The notes: generated by a model from the sequence alone, not told the origin. A DNA stretch of 57,974 nucleotides from Desulfovibrio sp. (GCA_031287575.1 JAITSV010000048.1:1-57974), one strand, 5' to 3'; numbered from the stretch's first letter, positions 44,147 through 53,501 are shown. Numbers and translations are program-made.

Positions 44147-44965
44147 ATGCTGATCCTGCTCCGCACCGCCGACGCGCGCATCGCCGCGCACATGACCGCC
44201 ACCCTGGCCGAGGCCGGGCTGCGGCTGGTGGTGGAACTGCCTTACGTCGCGGATGCGCGGATGCAGGCCCCGGAAGGAACGATGCCAGCGCTGCATCCGG
44301 AGCCGGGCGCACTGGTGGCCGACCTGGATCTACTGGCCCCGTCGTGCCCCAGCGACGGAGCGGACGGCAATACTCCCCCTGCCCCCCCTTCGTGTATCCC
44401 CCCCGGCATTCCCTCGGGCATTCCATTAGTTCTGCTGCACACCGCAACGGCCCGCCAGGAATCGCGCCGCGTGCGCGCTGCCGGGCTGCCCGCGTCCGCC
44501 CGCCTGCTGCGCGCACCCTTCGCCGCCGGGGCGCTGGTCACCGCGTTGCGGGCGGCGGGACTGACCGCTCCGCCCGGCAGGGGGCCACTGGCTGCCGGGG
44601 TGCTGGCGCTGGGCGACATCGTGTTCGACCCGGTCAGCGGGCGCGCCACCCGCGACTTTCGTCCCCTTTCGCTGCACCCGCAGGAACGGCTGCTGCTGGA
44701 ACTGCTGCTGCGCCGGGCGGGCAGCGTGGTGCACCGGGCGGACATCGCCCGCTGGTGCCTGGATTACGCCGCGCCAATTCCCGACAATAGCGCCCCCGCG
44801 CCCCATTCCCCCCATGCAGTGGACGTGCTTGTCTCGCGCCTGCGGCGCACGCTGGAACGCGCGGCGGGCTCCGGCGTCCCCAATTCGCACGGTCCCTCCG
44901 TTCCCACGGGCGGCACGCGCCTGCGCACTGTGCGCGGCGTGGGCTACCGGCTGGAAGCGGACTGA
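44147..44965 (+). CDS. OmpR-type winged-helix regulator with degenerate receiver domain
   Basis: 272 aa. The C-terminal winged helix (about 165-272) is normal: LSLHPQERLLLELLLRRAGSVVHRADIARWC, VDVLVSRLRRTLE and the terminal RLRTVRGVGYRLEAD. The N-terminal 120 residues have receiver-like secondary structure (MLILLRTADARIAAHMTATLAEAGLRLVVELP, VADLDLLAPS, PLVLLHTATARQESRRVRAAG), but the acidic pair after strand 1 and the conserved Lys-Pro (here RAP) are gone. A Pro-rich insertion lies in the middle. No histidine kinase is adjacent. It is therefore likely phosphorylation-independent. The start at 44147 gives the receiver-like N-terminus. Confidence 0.82.
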   Translation: MLILLRTADARIAAHMTATLAEAGLRLVVELPYVADARMQAPEGTMPALHPEPGALVADLDLLAPSCPSDGADGNTPPAPPSCIPPGIPSGIPLVLLHTATARQESRRVRAAGLPASARLLRAPFAAGALVTALRAAGLTAPPGRGPLAAGVLALGDIVFDPVSGRATRDFRPLSLHPQERLLLELLLRRAGSVVHRADIARWCLDYAAPIPDNSAPAPHSPHAVDVLVSRLRRTLERAAGSGVPNSHGPSVPTGGTRLRTVRGVGYRLEAD

Positions 44966-45273
44966 CGCCCGCGCAGGACACGGGCCGCCCGGCCTGCCGC
45001 AGCCGTCACGGTACCGCGACGTTCCCTCCTCCGCCTCCGGCCCTCTCCCTGTTTCCGTCCTTGCGTCCACTCCACCCTTGTCCCCCCACTCCAGGCTTGC
45101 GTCGCGGGCAAGCTTGTCGCATTGTCGCATTCCCGAACCCCGCCGCGCCCGCCGGTCATCACCAATCGCCACCGCGACTCCCGGCGGCAACTGCCCGCCC
45201 GATCTGCGCGAACCGTTTTGGGCTAACCAGTCTGGGCGAACCATAGCCATCACGCCGTCAGCACGAGGAACCC
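44966..45273. other. 308-bp intergenic region, nothing identified
   Basis: Between the winged-helix regulator and ubiD-like gene, both on the plus strand. It is C-rich, and I see no terminator, promoter or small gene in it. Confidence 0.4.
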
Positions 45274-47166
45274 GTGACCTACCGCAATCTTTCCGCCTGC
45301 GTCGCCGACCTTGAACGCCACAAGCACCTCGTGCGCATCGACGCGGAGGTGGACGCCAACCTCGAAATCGCCGCCATCCAGCGCCGCGCCTACCGCGCGG
45401 GCGCGCCCGCCATGCTGTTCACGCGGGTAAAGGGCTGCCGCTTTCCCATGCTGGCCAACCTGTTCGGCACCATGGAACGCACGAAGTTCATCTTTCGCGA
45501 TACGTTGCGCGCCGTGGAAGGCATTTTCCGCCTGAAGCTGGACCCCTTCGACGCCTTCCGCCATCCCCTGCGCTACACCGGCGTGCCGCGCGCCCTGTGG
45601 TCCATGCTGCCCAAATCGGTGTCCGACGGCCCGGTGCTGCGCCACCGCTGCGCCGTCAGCGATCTGCCGCGCCTGATATCCTGGCCCATGGACGGCGGCG
45701 GCTACGTCACCCTGCCCCAGGTGTACACCGAAAGCCCCGACGCGCCCGGCCCCATGCAGTCCAACATCGGCATGTACCGCGTGCAGCTCGACGGCCCGGA
45801 CTACGAGAAGGACCGCGAGGTGGGCCTGCACTACCAGATCCACCGAGGCATCGGGTACCACCACGCCCAGGCCCTGCGCCGGGGCGAGCCGCTGAAGGTG
45901 AACGTCTTCGTGGGCGGGCCGCCCGCCATGACCCTGGCCGCCGTCATGCCCCTGCCGGAAGGCCTTGCCGAAATCCTGTTCGCCGGGGCCATGGCGGGCT
46001 TCCGCATTCCCATGATCCGTCAATCGCGCAGGCCCGGTGGACAGGGCGGCTTGCCCATTCTGGCGGAGGCCGACTTCTGCATCAGCGGCACCATCGCCCC
46101 GTACCAGAAGCCGGAAGGCCCCTTCGGCGACCACCTGGGCTACTACAGCCTGGCGCACGACTTTCCCGTGCTGCGGGTGGACGCGGTGCACCACCGCCCG
46201 GACGCCATCTGGCCGTTCACCACGGTGGGCCGCCCCCCGCAGGAAGACACCGTGTTCGGCGACTTCATCCACCAGCTTACCGCAGACCTGGTGCCCCAGG
46301 TGTTCGCGGGCGTGCGCGAAATCCACGCCGTGGACGCCGCCGGGGTGCACCCGCTGCTGCTGGCCATCGGCAGCGAACGCTACGTGCCCTACGCCGGTGA
46401 ACGCCAGCCGCAGGAACTGATCACCTGCGGCATGGCCCTGCTGGGTTCCACCCAGACATCCCTGTCCAAGTACGTGCTGATCATGGCCCACGAGGACGCG
46501 CCCTCCATGTCCACGCACGACTTTCCCGGCTTCTTCACGCACATGCTGGAGCGCACCGACTTCACCCGCGACCTGCACTTCGTCACCCGTACCACCATCG
46601 ACACCCTGGACTACACCGGCATCAGCCTGAACCAGGGCTCCAAACTGGTATGGGCGGCGGCGGGCCCGCGCAAGCGGCAACTGGCCGATACCCTGCCCGG
46701 CGACCTGCCGCTGGATGCGCGATCGGACGACGGCCACATGGCCACTTCGGGCGGCAGCTTCGGCGATCCGCGCCTGTTCGGCAGGGGCGTCGTGGTGCTG
46801 CGCGGGCCGAAGCACACCGCGAAGCGCGACCAGCACGACCCGGCCATGCACGCCCTGGCCGCCCGGCTGGCCCACGCGCACGGGCTGGACGGCCTGCCCC
46901 TGTTCGTGGTGGTGGACGACCCGGCCTTCACCGCCGCCAACTGGGAAAACTTCCTGTGGGTGGTCTTCACCCGGTCCGACCCGGCCACCGACATGTACGG
47001 CGCGGGCGAATTCACCCACTGCAAGCACTGGGGCTGCACCGGCCCGCTGATCATCGACGCGCGGCTGAAGTCGTTCCACGCCCCGGCGCTGGAAACGGAC
47101 CCCGACGTGGAACGCCGCGTGGACGCGCTGGCCGCACCCGGCGGCCCGCTGCACGGGTACCTGTAG
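45274..47166 (+). CDS. UbiD-family (prenylated-FMN) decarboxylase
   Basis: 630 aa. UbiD enzymes decarboxylate aromatic or unsaturated acids with prenylated FMN. The core is visible: NIGMYRVQLDGPDYEKDREVGLHYQIHRGIGYHHAQA near residues 165-200, FVGGPPAMTLAAVMPLPEG near 212, and the catalytic acidic region ADFCISGTIAPYQKPEGPFGDHLGYYS near 267-290. Translation starts with GTG at 45274 after GAGG. The family usually has about 450-500 residues; here an extended C-terminus (to 630) resembles the long UbiD homologues of Desulfovibrio and others. No ubiX-like flavin prenyltransferase is in the window. Confidence 0.92.
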   Translation: MTYRNLSACVADLERHKHLVRIDAEVDANLEIAAIQRRAYRAGAPAMLFTRVKGCRFPMLANLFGTMERTKFIFRDTLRAVEGIFRLKLDPFDAFRHPLRYTGVPRALWSMLPKSVSDGPVLRHRCAVSDLPRLISWPMDGGGYVTLPQVYTESPDAPGPMQSNIGMYRVQLDGPDYEKDREVGLHYQIHRGIGYHHAQALRRGEPLKVNVFVGGPPAMTLAAVMPLPEGLAEILFAGAMAGFRIPMIRQSRRPGGQGGLPILAEADFCISGTIAPYQKPEGPFGDHLGYYSLAHDFPVLRVDAVHHRPDAIWPFTTVGRPPQEDTVFGDFIHQLTADLVPQVFAGVREIHAVDAAGVHPLLLAIGSERYVPYAGERQPQELITCGMALLGSTQTSLSKYVLIMAHEDAPSMSTHDFPGFFTHMLERTDFTRDLHFVTRTTIDTLDYTGISLNQGSKLVWAAAGPRKRQLADTLPGDLPLDARSDDGHMATSGGSFGDPRLFGRGVVVLRGPKHTAKRDQHDPAMHALAARLAHAHGLDGLPLFVVVDDPAFTAANWENFLWVVFTRSDPATDMYGAGEFTHCKHWGCTGPLIIDARLKSFHAPALETDPDVERRVDALAAPGGPLHGYL

Positions 47167-47203
47167 TTTCCCCTCTTCCCTCCACCTTCCACCCGAACAT
47201 TCC

Positions 47204-47239
47204 GGCGGCGCGGCGAGCAATCGCCGCGCCGCCTTTTTT
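47204..47239 (+). terminator. Rho-independent terminator after the UbiD-family gene
   Basis: GGCGGCGCGGCGA pairs perfectly over 13 bp with TCGCCGCGCCGCC around GCAA, followed by TTTTTT. Confidence 0.93.
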
Positions 47240-47451
47240 GTCAGCAACCATTTACGAATATTCCCCTTTGTCGCCCCCGACGCAGCATTCCGCCACCCTG
47301 CCGTCACCCGTTTGCAACGCGCAACTCCCCTTTTCCGCTGTCCTTTTCTTGAACTTGTGCTACATTTGATGCATTCTTGCATGCCCATCCCCACCGGCAC
47401 TGCCCTCTGGCGCGCCGTCGGGACCGTTTCACACCGTTCACAGAGGTTGCC

Positions 47452-48945
47452 ATGCCCCACTCCGGCTCCGAGCTGCTGACCCGGCCCGCCGCCCTCTCCA
47501 TCGGCCCCGCCCGCATTCCCGATGCGAACGCGGACTCCGGCATGTGCACCGTTGCCTTGCAGCCCTTTGCCGCCAAGATGGCCCGTGCCGGTCTGCCATC
47601 CCCGCTCGTGGCGCTGTTCGCCTCGTACCTGGAGGAACTGGCCTGCGGCAGCACCGGACTGATCTCCGAAGCGGACATCCTGCCCGTGGGCCGCGACGAC
47701 CTGCCCCTGCTGGACGACCTGGCCCCCTACGCCGCCACCGGGCGCGCCCGACTGCGCGAGGCCGCGTGCATCAAGCTGAACGGCGGCCTTGGCACCAGCA
47801 TGGGCATGACCCATGCCAAGTCGCTGCTGCCCGCCAAGGACGGGGCCACCTTTCTCGAACTCATCGTGCGCCAGGCCGAGCACCAGCGCCGTACCCACGG
47901 CGGGCCTTCGCCGCTGCTGTTCATGAACAGCTTCTCCACCCATCAGGACACCCTGCGCGCGCTGGACGTGCTGGGACTGCACCACACCGGCAGGCCGGGC
48001 ACCTTCCTGCAGCACCGCTTTCCCAAGGTGTCCCGGGCAACCCTGCTGCCCGTGGAATACCCGGAAAACCCGGACCTGGAATGGAACCCGCCCGGCCACG
48101 GCGACCTGTACGCCGCCCTGGCCCTGTCCGGGCATCTTGCCCGGCTGCTGGAATCGGGCCGCCGCTACGCGCTCATCTCCAACGCGGACAACCTTGGCGC
48201 CACGCTGGACCCGGCCATTCTCGGCTACCTCATGGAAGAGGACATCCCCTTCCTGATGGAATGCGCGCCGCGCACCCCGTCCGACCGCAAGGGCGGCCAC
48301 CTGGCCCGATCGCGCGGTGGCGGGCTGGCGCTGCGCGAACTGGCCCAGTGCCCGGACGGGGACCTGCCCCGCTTCCAGGACATCGCCCGGTACGGGCTGT
48401 TCAACACCAACAACATCTGGCTGGACCTGCTCGCCCTGCGTCAGCACATCGACGAGCACGGCCTGCTGCGCCTGCCCATGATCCGCAACCCCAAGACCGT
48501 GAACCCCCGCGACCCCGAATCGGAAAAGGTCTGGCAGGTGGAAACGGCCATGGGCGCGGCCATTTCGCTGTTCCCCAAGGCGCGGGCCATCGTCACCCGG
48601 CGCGAACGCTTCCTGCCGGTGAAACGGTGCAGCGACCTGCTGGTGCTGTGGTCCGACCGCACCCTGCTGGAACCCGACGGCCGCGTGCGCCCCAACCCCG
48701 CCTGCACCACCCCCAACGTGCTGGTGGAACTGGATGGCGCGCACTACGGCACGTGGGACCGGCTGATGGCCCGCTTTCCGCACGGGGCGCCATCGCTGCT
48801 GCACTGCGACGCGCTGGCCGTGCACGGCGACGTGCTGTTCGGTGGCAACGTGACCGCGCGCGGGCGGGTGGTGGTGCGCAATCCCTCGTGCATGCAGGCC
48901 GCCATTCCCCACGGCACGGTGCTGGAAGGCGAGGTGCACCTGTAG
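47452..48945 (+). CDS. UDPGP-family UTP--glucose-1-phosphate uridylyltransferase
   Basis: 497 aa. Forms UDP-glucose (or a related UDP-sugar) from UTP and the sugar-1-phosphate. This is the eukaryote-type UDPGP family, not GalU: CIKLNGGLGTSMGMTHAKSLLPAKDG near residue 105 is the nucleotide-binding loop, followed by LLFMNSFSTHQDT near 160, EWNPPGHGDLYAAL near 208 and ALISNADNLGATLDP near 243. The C-terminus has the left-handed beta-helix type GDVLFGGNVTARGRVVVRNPS. The start at 47452 follows AGAGG. The gene stands alone after the UbiD terminator. Confidence 0.92.
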   Translation: MPHSGSELLTRPAALSIGPARIPDANADSGMCTVALQPFAAKMARAGLPSPLVALFASYLEELACGSTGLISEADILPVGRDDLPLLDDLAPYAATGRARLREAACIKLNGGLGTSMGMTHAKSLLPAKDGATFLELIVRQAEHQRRTHGGPSPLLFMNSFSTHQDTLRALDVLGLHHTGRPGTFLQHRFPKVSRATLLPVEYPENPDLEWNPPGHGDLYAALALSGHLARLLESGRRYALISNADNLGATLDPAILGYLMEEDIPFLMECAPRTPSDRKGGHLARSRGGGLALRELAQCPDGDLPRFQDIARYGLFNTNNIWLDLLALRQHIDEHGLLRLPMIRNPKTVNPRDPESEKVWQVETAMGAAISLFPKARAIVTRRERFLPVKRCSDLLVLWSDRTLLEPDGRVRPNPACTTPNVLVELDGAHYGTWDRLMARFPHGAPSLLHCDALAVHGDVLFGGNVTARGRVVVRNPSCMQAAIPHGTVLEGEVHL

Positions 48946-49376
48946 CCGCCCCCCCCCAGCATAGCCACTCCGTTTCCAGCCGCACCCGTTGCCGCAGCTG
49001 CAACTGCGTACGGCAGCAGGCACTTTCACCCTGTGGCACAACACATTCGTTCTTTTTCCACCCTCTTCCCCCCACCGCGCGGCCCTGCGCACCCGTGCGC
49101 GCAGCCGTAGGTGCGCCACCGCACGCGCAAGCACGCCCGTAACCACGCGCGGCCATTTCTAGATTTTTTCTTGAGCTTTTTTTCGCTCTGACCTAACGTG
49201 CCCCGTGAGACCGGTGTGCACGGGGGCATGCTTGGCAATGGCATTGCGCCCGTGTGGCGCGCATGCAGGCCATGCGGCCCGGCCCGCCGGAACGGAGACG
49301 CAGGTGGAGCACGCCGTGCCCGCCGCCGTCACCGCCCCGCAGGACGACAGCCGCACCCCGAGCAGGGAGGGCGAAC
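48946..49376. other. 431-bp intergenic region with a promoter-like site
   Basis: Between the uridylyltransferase and the small hypothetical gene. The only signal is TTGAGC (49171-49176), a T-rich 17-bp spacer and TAACGT (49194-49199), a weak sigma-70-like pair 178 bp before the next start. No terminator is obvious after the uridylyltransferase. Confidence 0.35.
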
Positions 49377-49799
49377 ATGCCTCAGGTTGCCGCCAGGATA
49401 TCGTCGGACCAGGAACGCTGGCTCAAGGACTACTTCCGCACCAAGAGCGCCGGGGCGGAATTCATCCTGCCGTGGGCCGTGGACACCTTCTTCCGCGCCA
49501 TTTCCGCCATCAAGGGCATCTTTTCCGGGCCCGAACTCAAGACCATCATCGAGGCGCACCGCGACCTGCGCCTGCTGCCCGACCACACCCGGCTGTCCTA
49601 CCTGCTGCTGCGGGTCATGGATGCCTGCGACGTGGGCATGGTGCACACCAAGCACGGGGCCAGCAAGGCCAGCCTGGAAGCCAAGCTGAAACGCCTGGAC
49701 GACACCCAGGCCACCGCGCTGATGGTCTGGGCCGCCGCCTACTGGGTCAGCCGTAACTGCACTGCCGACAGCCTGGACGAATACATCAAGGAATACTAG
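49377..49799 (+). CDS. Conserved-looking hypothetical protein, helical
   Basis: 140 aa; I do not recognise the family. The start at 49377 has GGGAGG upstream. The protein appears all-helical and soluble: ISSDQERWLKDYFRTKSAGAEFILPWAVDTFFRAISAIKGIFSGPELKTIIEAHRDLRLL, then LSYLLLRVMDACDVGMVHTKHGASKASLEAKLKRLDDTQATALMVWAAAYWVS and an acidic end. The Trp-rich helix and regular codon use suggest a real gene. There is no signal peptide or cofactor motif. It is convergent with the copper ATPase gene, with a strong terminator between. Confidence 0.75.
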   Translation: MPQVAARISSDQERWLKDYFRTKSAGAEFILPWAVDTFFRAISAIKGIFSGPELKTIIEAHRDLRLLPDHTRLSYLLLRVMDACDVGMVHTKHGASKASLEAKLKRLDDTQATALMVWAAAYWVSRNCTADSLDEYIKEY

Positions 49800-49882
49800 G
49801 CCGTTGTGGATTCGGCCCGCCGCTGGCGCACCCGCACATGCGGGCAGCCGAAACTGACGAAACCGGACCACCGGACGGAACG

Positions 49883-49926
49883 GCAAGGGGCGCCGGATCA
49901 TCATGATCCGGCGCCCCTTGCGTTTT
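49883..49926. terminator. Bidirectional terminator between the hypothetical gene and copA
   Basis: A 19-bp near-perfect palindrome GCAAGGGGCGCCGGATCAT/ATGATCCGGCGCCCCTTGC followed by GTTTTC on the plus strand. Confidence 0.87.
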
Positions 49927-49941
49927 CTCCACGACGTAGGG

Positions 49942-52740
49942 CTACGCGTCCTTCTCCGGCCCGCTTTCCCGACCGCCTTCCGGTCCGTTATCCGTCGAGA
50001 AGAAGCGTAGCCGCAACGCATTGCTGACCACGGAAACCGACGAAAGGGCCATGGCCCCGCCCGCGATCATGGGCGACAGGGTGGGCCCGCCAAAGGCGTG
50101 CAGCAGCCCGGCCGCCACGGGAATGCCCAGCACGTTGTAGCCAAAGGCCCAGAACAGGTTCTGGCGGATGTTGCGCACCGTGGCCCGGCTGAGGGCAAGG
50201 GCCGTGAGCACCCCGTCCAGCCCGCCGCGCAGCAGCACGATGTCGCCCGCCTCCACCGCCACGTCGATGCCGGTGCCCATGGCGATACCCACGTGGGCGC
50301 GGGCCAGGGCCGGGGCATCGTTGATGCCGTCACCCACCAGGCCCACCACGTGGCCCTCGGCCTGCAACGCGCTGATGGCCTGTTCCGTCTGGTCGGGCAG
50401 CACTTCGGCCCGCACGTCGTCGATGCCCGCCTGCCGGGCCACGGCCAGGGCGGTACGGCGATTGTCGCCGGTCAGCATCACCACGCGCACACCCATGCCC
50501 CGCAGGCGGCGCACCACCGCCGGGGCCTCCGGCTTCAGCGGGTCGGCCACGCCCAGCAGGGCGGCCATGCGGCCGTCCACGGCCATGTACAGCGGGGTGC
50601 GGCCCTGCTCGGCCAGCGCATCGGCGCGGGCGGTCACGTGGGGGGCATCGTGCCCGGCCACGTTCTCCGCCGCCATGAAGGCCGCATTGCCGATGGCGAC
50701 GGCCCGTTGCGAACCATCATCGGGCACAACACTGCCGCGCACGCCCTTGCCGGGCACGGCCAGAAAGTCCTGCACCTGCCACGGGGCAAGGCCGCGTTCC
50801 GTGGCTCCGGCGGCCACGGCCTCGGCCAGGGGGTGTTCGGACAGGGCTTCCAGCGAGGCGGCAAGGCGCACCAGCGTGGCTTCGCCATCTACCCCGTCGC
50901 CCGGCTCGCCAGTTGGCGCGCCGGAGTACCCTTCGCCCTCTGCACCCGCCGCCACGTCCGTCACAGCCACCATGCCTGCCAGCGCAACAACATCCGTCAG
51001 GCGCGGGCTGCCCACGGTGAGCGTGCCGGTCTTGTCGAACACCAGCGCGGTCAACCGCCCGGCCTGTTCCAGCGCCTCGCCGCTCTTGATCAGCACGCCC
51101 AGTTGCGCGCCGCGCCCGGTGCCCACCATGATGGACGTGGGCGTGGCAAGACCCATGGCGCACGGGCAGGCGATGACCATCACCGCCACGAAGATGCGCA
51201 GGGCAAAGGTGAATTCCGCACCGGCGGCGTACCACGCCACGCCGGCCAGCACCGCCAGCGCCATCACCGCCGGGACGAACCACAGGCTCACCCGGTCGGC
51301 CAGGTTGGCGATGGGCGCCTTGGAGCCCTGGGCGTCCTGCACCAGCCGGATGATCCGGGCCAGCACGGTGTCCGCGCCCACCCGCTCGGCCCGCATGACG
51401 AAAGAGCCGTGCCGGTTGATGGTGCCACCCGCCACCGGGTCGCCGGGGTTCTTGGTCACGGGCAGGCTTTCGCCGGTCAGCATGGCCTCGTCCACGCTGC
51501 TGGTGCCCTCCTCCACCACGCCGTCCACGGCGATGCGCGCGCCGGGCCGCACCAGCAGCCGGTCACCGGCCCTTACGGACGCCACGGGCACCTCGCGCGC
51601 CTCGCGCGTCTCGCCGTCCTCCATGCGCAGGGCGGTGTCCGGCGCGAGTTCCATCAGGGCCTTGATGGCCTCGGACGTGCGGGTGCGCGAACGCAGCTCG
51701 AAGTACTTGCCCAGCGACACCAGCGCGATGAGCACCGCCGCCGACTCGTAGTACAGGTCCATGACCCGCCGGGCCACCTCCACCCCAAGGCCGATCTCCA
51801 CGGTGTTCCACAGGCTGTAGGCAAAGGCCGCGCCCGTGCCCACGGCCACCAGCGAATCCATGTTGGGGGCGCGGCGCGCCAGGTTGCCGAAGCCGATGCG
51901 GTAGAAATCGCGTCCGAACCACATCACCGGCAGCGTCAGCAGCAGTTGCGCCAGCGCGAAGGCCAGCGGCGCGTGGTGCGGGTCGAGCCAGGCGGGCAGG
52001 GGCAGGCCCGCCATGTGCCCCATGGACAGCACCAGCAGCGGAATGGTGAAGGCGAACTCGCGCGCCAGCTTGCCGCGCATGCGGGCGAGGCGGGCGGCGG
52101 CTTCCTCGCGCTGGGATTCCCACAGGGCGGTGCCGGAATCCTGCCGGGGCAGGATGCGCTCCGCCGCAAAGCCAAGATCCGCGATGCGTGCGGGAATGGC
52201 GGCGGCAAGGGCGTCCACGGCGTCGGCTGTCAGGCCGGGCGTGGGCGTGACCTGCGCCGTTTCCGTGGCCAGGCTGACGGTGACGGCGGCCACCCCCTCC
52301 ATCTGACCCACGGCGCGCTCGATGCGCGCGGAGCAGGCCGCGCAGTGCATGCCGCGCACGGCGTAGCGCAGCATGCCGTCGTCTGCGGCAGTGGACAACG
52401 CGGGGTCGGGCAGCACTGCCTCGAAACCAAGGTCCTTCACCCGCTCTGCAATGTCGTCCAGATGCAGGGCCGCGGGGTTCCATGCCACATCCATGGTCTC
52501 GGTGGCCAGGTTCACGCTGATGCGCGACACCCCGTCCAACTGCCCCACCATGCGCTCTATGCGGCCCGCGCACACCGCGCAGGTCATGCCGCGCACCGGC
52601 AGCACCAGCCGGGACAGGTCGGGGGCGCCACCGCCGGGAGCGGCGGCGGAAGGGGGAACGGCGGCGCCCGGAGTGGCGACGGTTCTGGAAGATGCGCCGG
52701 ACCCTTGCGAAACGGCGGACAGTTCGTCGGGGGTGGTCAT
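49942..52740 (-). CDS. copA: Copper-exporting P1B-type ATPase
   Basis: 932 aa. Pumps Cu+ out of the cytoplasm. Two N-terminal metal-binding HMA domains carry GMTCAVC (near residue 51) and GMHCAAC (near 128). Eight membrane helices follow, with the CPC ion-site motif VIACPCAMGLATPTS near 525, the phosphorylated Asp in DKTGTLT near 569, the HP-type motif in LSEHPLAEA, and GDGINDAPALA near 803. The last helices contain YNVLG and MALSSVSVVSNA, the Cu+-specific signatures of P1B-1. The start at 52740 has AGGAG. It is divergent from a CopZ-like chaperone, 199 bp apart. Confidence 0.96.
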   Translation of the reverse strand: MTTPDELSAVSQGSGASSRTVATPGAAVPPSAAAPGGGAPDLSRLVLPVRGMTCAVCAGRIERMVGQLDGVSRISVNLATETMDVAWNPAALHLDDIAERVKDLGFEAVLPDPALSTAADDGMLRYAVRGMHCAACSARIERAVGQMEGVAAVTVSLATETAQVTPTPGLTADAVDALAAAIPARIADLGFAAERILPRQDSGTALWESQREEAAARLARMRGKLAREFAFTIPLLVLSMGHMAGLPLPAWLDPHHAPLAFALAQLLLTLPVMWFGRDFYRIGFGNLARRAPNMDSLVAVGTGAAFAYSLWNTVEIGLGVEVARRVMDLYYESAAVLIALVSLGKYFELRSRTRTSEAIKALMELAPDTALRMEDGETREAREVPVASVRAGDRLLVRPGARIAVDGVVEEGTSSVDEAMLTGESLPVTKNPGDPVAGGTINRHGSFVMRAERVGADTVLARIIRLVQDAQGSKAPIANLADRVSLWFVPAVMALAVLAGVAWYAAGAEFTFALRIFVAVMVIACPCAMGLATPTSIMVGTGRGAQLGVLIKSGEALEQAGRLTALVFDKTGTLTVGSPRLTDVVALAGMVAVTDVAAGAEGEGYSGAPTGEPGDGVDGEATLVRLAASLEALSEHPLAEAVAAGATERGLAPWQVQDFLAVPGKGVRGSVVPDDGSQRAVAIGNAAFMAAENVAGHDAPHVTARADALAEQGRTPLYMAVDGRMAALLGVADPLKPEAPAVVRRLRGMGVRVVMLTGDNRRTALAVARQAGIDDVRAEVLPDQTEQAISALQAEGHVVGLVGDGINDAPALARAHVGIAMGTGIDVAVEAGDIVLLRGGLDGVLTALALSRATVRNIRQNLFWAFGYNVLGIPVAAGLLHAFGGPTLSPMIAGGAMALSSVSVVSNALRLRFFSTDNGPEGGRESGPEKDA

Positions 52741-52939
52741 GCGTTCTCCTGCGGCCAGCGGGACGAGGCCGTTGCCCCGGCGCCAACCGAAACGGCGGCC
52801 CCGAATCGCGGCGGCCTGTTGCCAAACCGCACCCCGGAGCCTATGTTGTTGAAAGGCGTTCTCATTCAAGTAATCCCGTGCCCGCCGCAATGCAAGGGCG
52901 CGCGCATCATTCATGACCCGCAAGCCAAGGAGCCAGACC

Positions 52940-53137
52940 ATGCCCAGCGTTACCGTGAAGGGAATGTCGTGCAATCACTGCAAGATGTCCGTGACCAAGG
53001 CCGTTGCCGGGGTTTCCGGCGTCAAGGACGTGGACGTCAGCCTGGAAAAGGGCGAGGCCGCATGGACCGAATCGGCCCCGGTGGACGTGGACGCCGTGAA
53101 GGCCGCCATCCGCAAGGCCGGGTTCGACGTGGAATAG
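52940..53137 (+). CDS. copZ: CopZ-like copper chaperone (single HMA domain)
   Basis: 65 aa. A ferredoxin-like HMA fold with the metal site GMSCNHCKMSV at residues 8-18 (MxCxxC). It would hand Cu+ to the N-terminal domains of CopA, encoded divergently. The start at 52940 has AAGGAG 8 nt upstream. The copA-copZ gap has a weak TTGAAA-16-TAATCC promoter-like pair but no recognisable CueR or CsoR operator. Confidence 0.93.
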   Translation: MPSVTVKGMSCNHCKMSVTKAVAGVSGVKDVDVSLEKGEAAWTESAPVDVDAVKAAIRKAGFDVE

Positions 53138-53181
53138 ACCCCTCCGGGCCACGCGTCGTGCCCTTGCGGACGGCGGACATG

Positions 53182-53216
53182 AAAAAGCGGGACGGCACAT
53201 GCCATCCCGCTTTTTG
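53182..53216 (+). terminator. Terminator after copZ
   Basis: AAAAAGCGGGA-C-GGC pairs with GCC-A-TCCCGCTTTTT around ACAT, ending in the T-tract; 45 nt after the stop. Confidence 0.83.
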
Positions 53217-53312
53217 CGTCTGCAAAGAATTCCGACTAGTAAGAACTACTTCCAAATCGGGATTTTTGTTCGTTGGCAAGGAAAACAAGCCTGCCATGCA
53301 GGAGTATGCCTC

Positions 53313-53358
53313 AGCCGTTAGGCGAGCTTGCGAGCCTTACGGATGAGGACCGCAACGC
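53313..53358 (+). repeat. Nested hairpin repeat a
   Basis: AGCCGTTAGGCGAGCTTGCG then AGCCTTACGGATGAGGACCG and GCAACGC. It folds as CCGT-T-AGGC / GCCT-T-ACGG. It lies inside palindromic copy 3. Confidence 0.85.
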
Positions 53359-53387
53359 GTACTCTTATCGTATTCGACCGGAGCCTT

Positions 53388-53434
53388 AGCCGTTAGGTGA
53401 GTAAAGCGAACCTTACGGCTAAGGACAGCAACGC
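53388..53434 (+). repeat. Nested hairpin repeat b
   Basis: AGCCGTTAGGTGAGTAAAGC then GAACCTTACGGCTAAGGACA and GCAACGC; direct repeat of copy a with few changes. Confidence 0.85.
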
Positions 53435-53455
53435 TATGGGAGGCAAAGTTTGACC

Positions 53456-53501
53456 GCGTTGCGCACGATGCCCGTAAGGTTCGCAAGCTCACCTGACGGG
53501 C
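53456..53501 (-). repeat. Nested hairpin repeat c (inverted)
   Basis: Reverse complement reads GCCCGTCAGGTGAGCTTGCG then AACCTTACGGGCATCGTGCG and CAACGC: the same repeat in the opposite orientation, with compensated stem ends (GCCCGT/ACGGGC). Confidence 0.82.

Noticed and set aside
45250..49146. Minus-strand open frame of 1298 codons opposite the UbiD-like and uridylyltransferase genes
   Set aside because: Both plus-strand genes have clear family motifs and starts; the minus-strand product is low-complexity and matches nothing.
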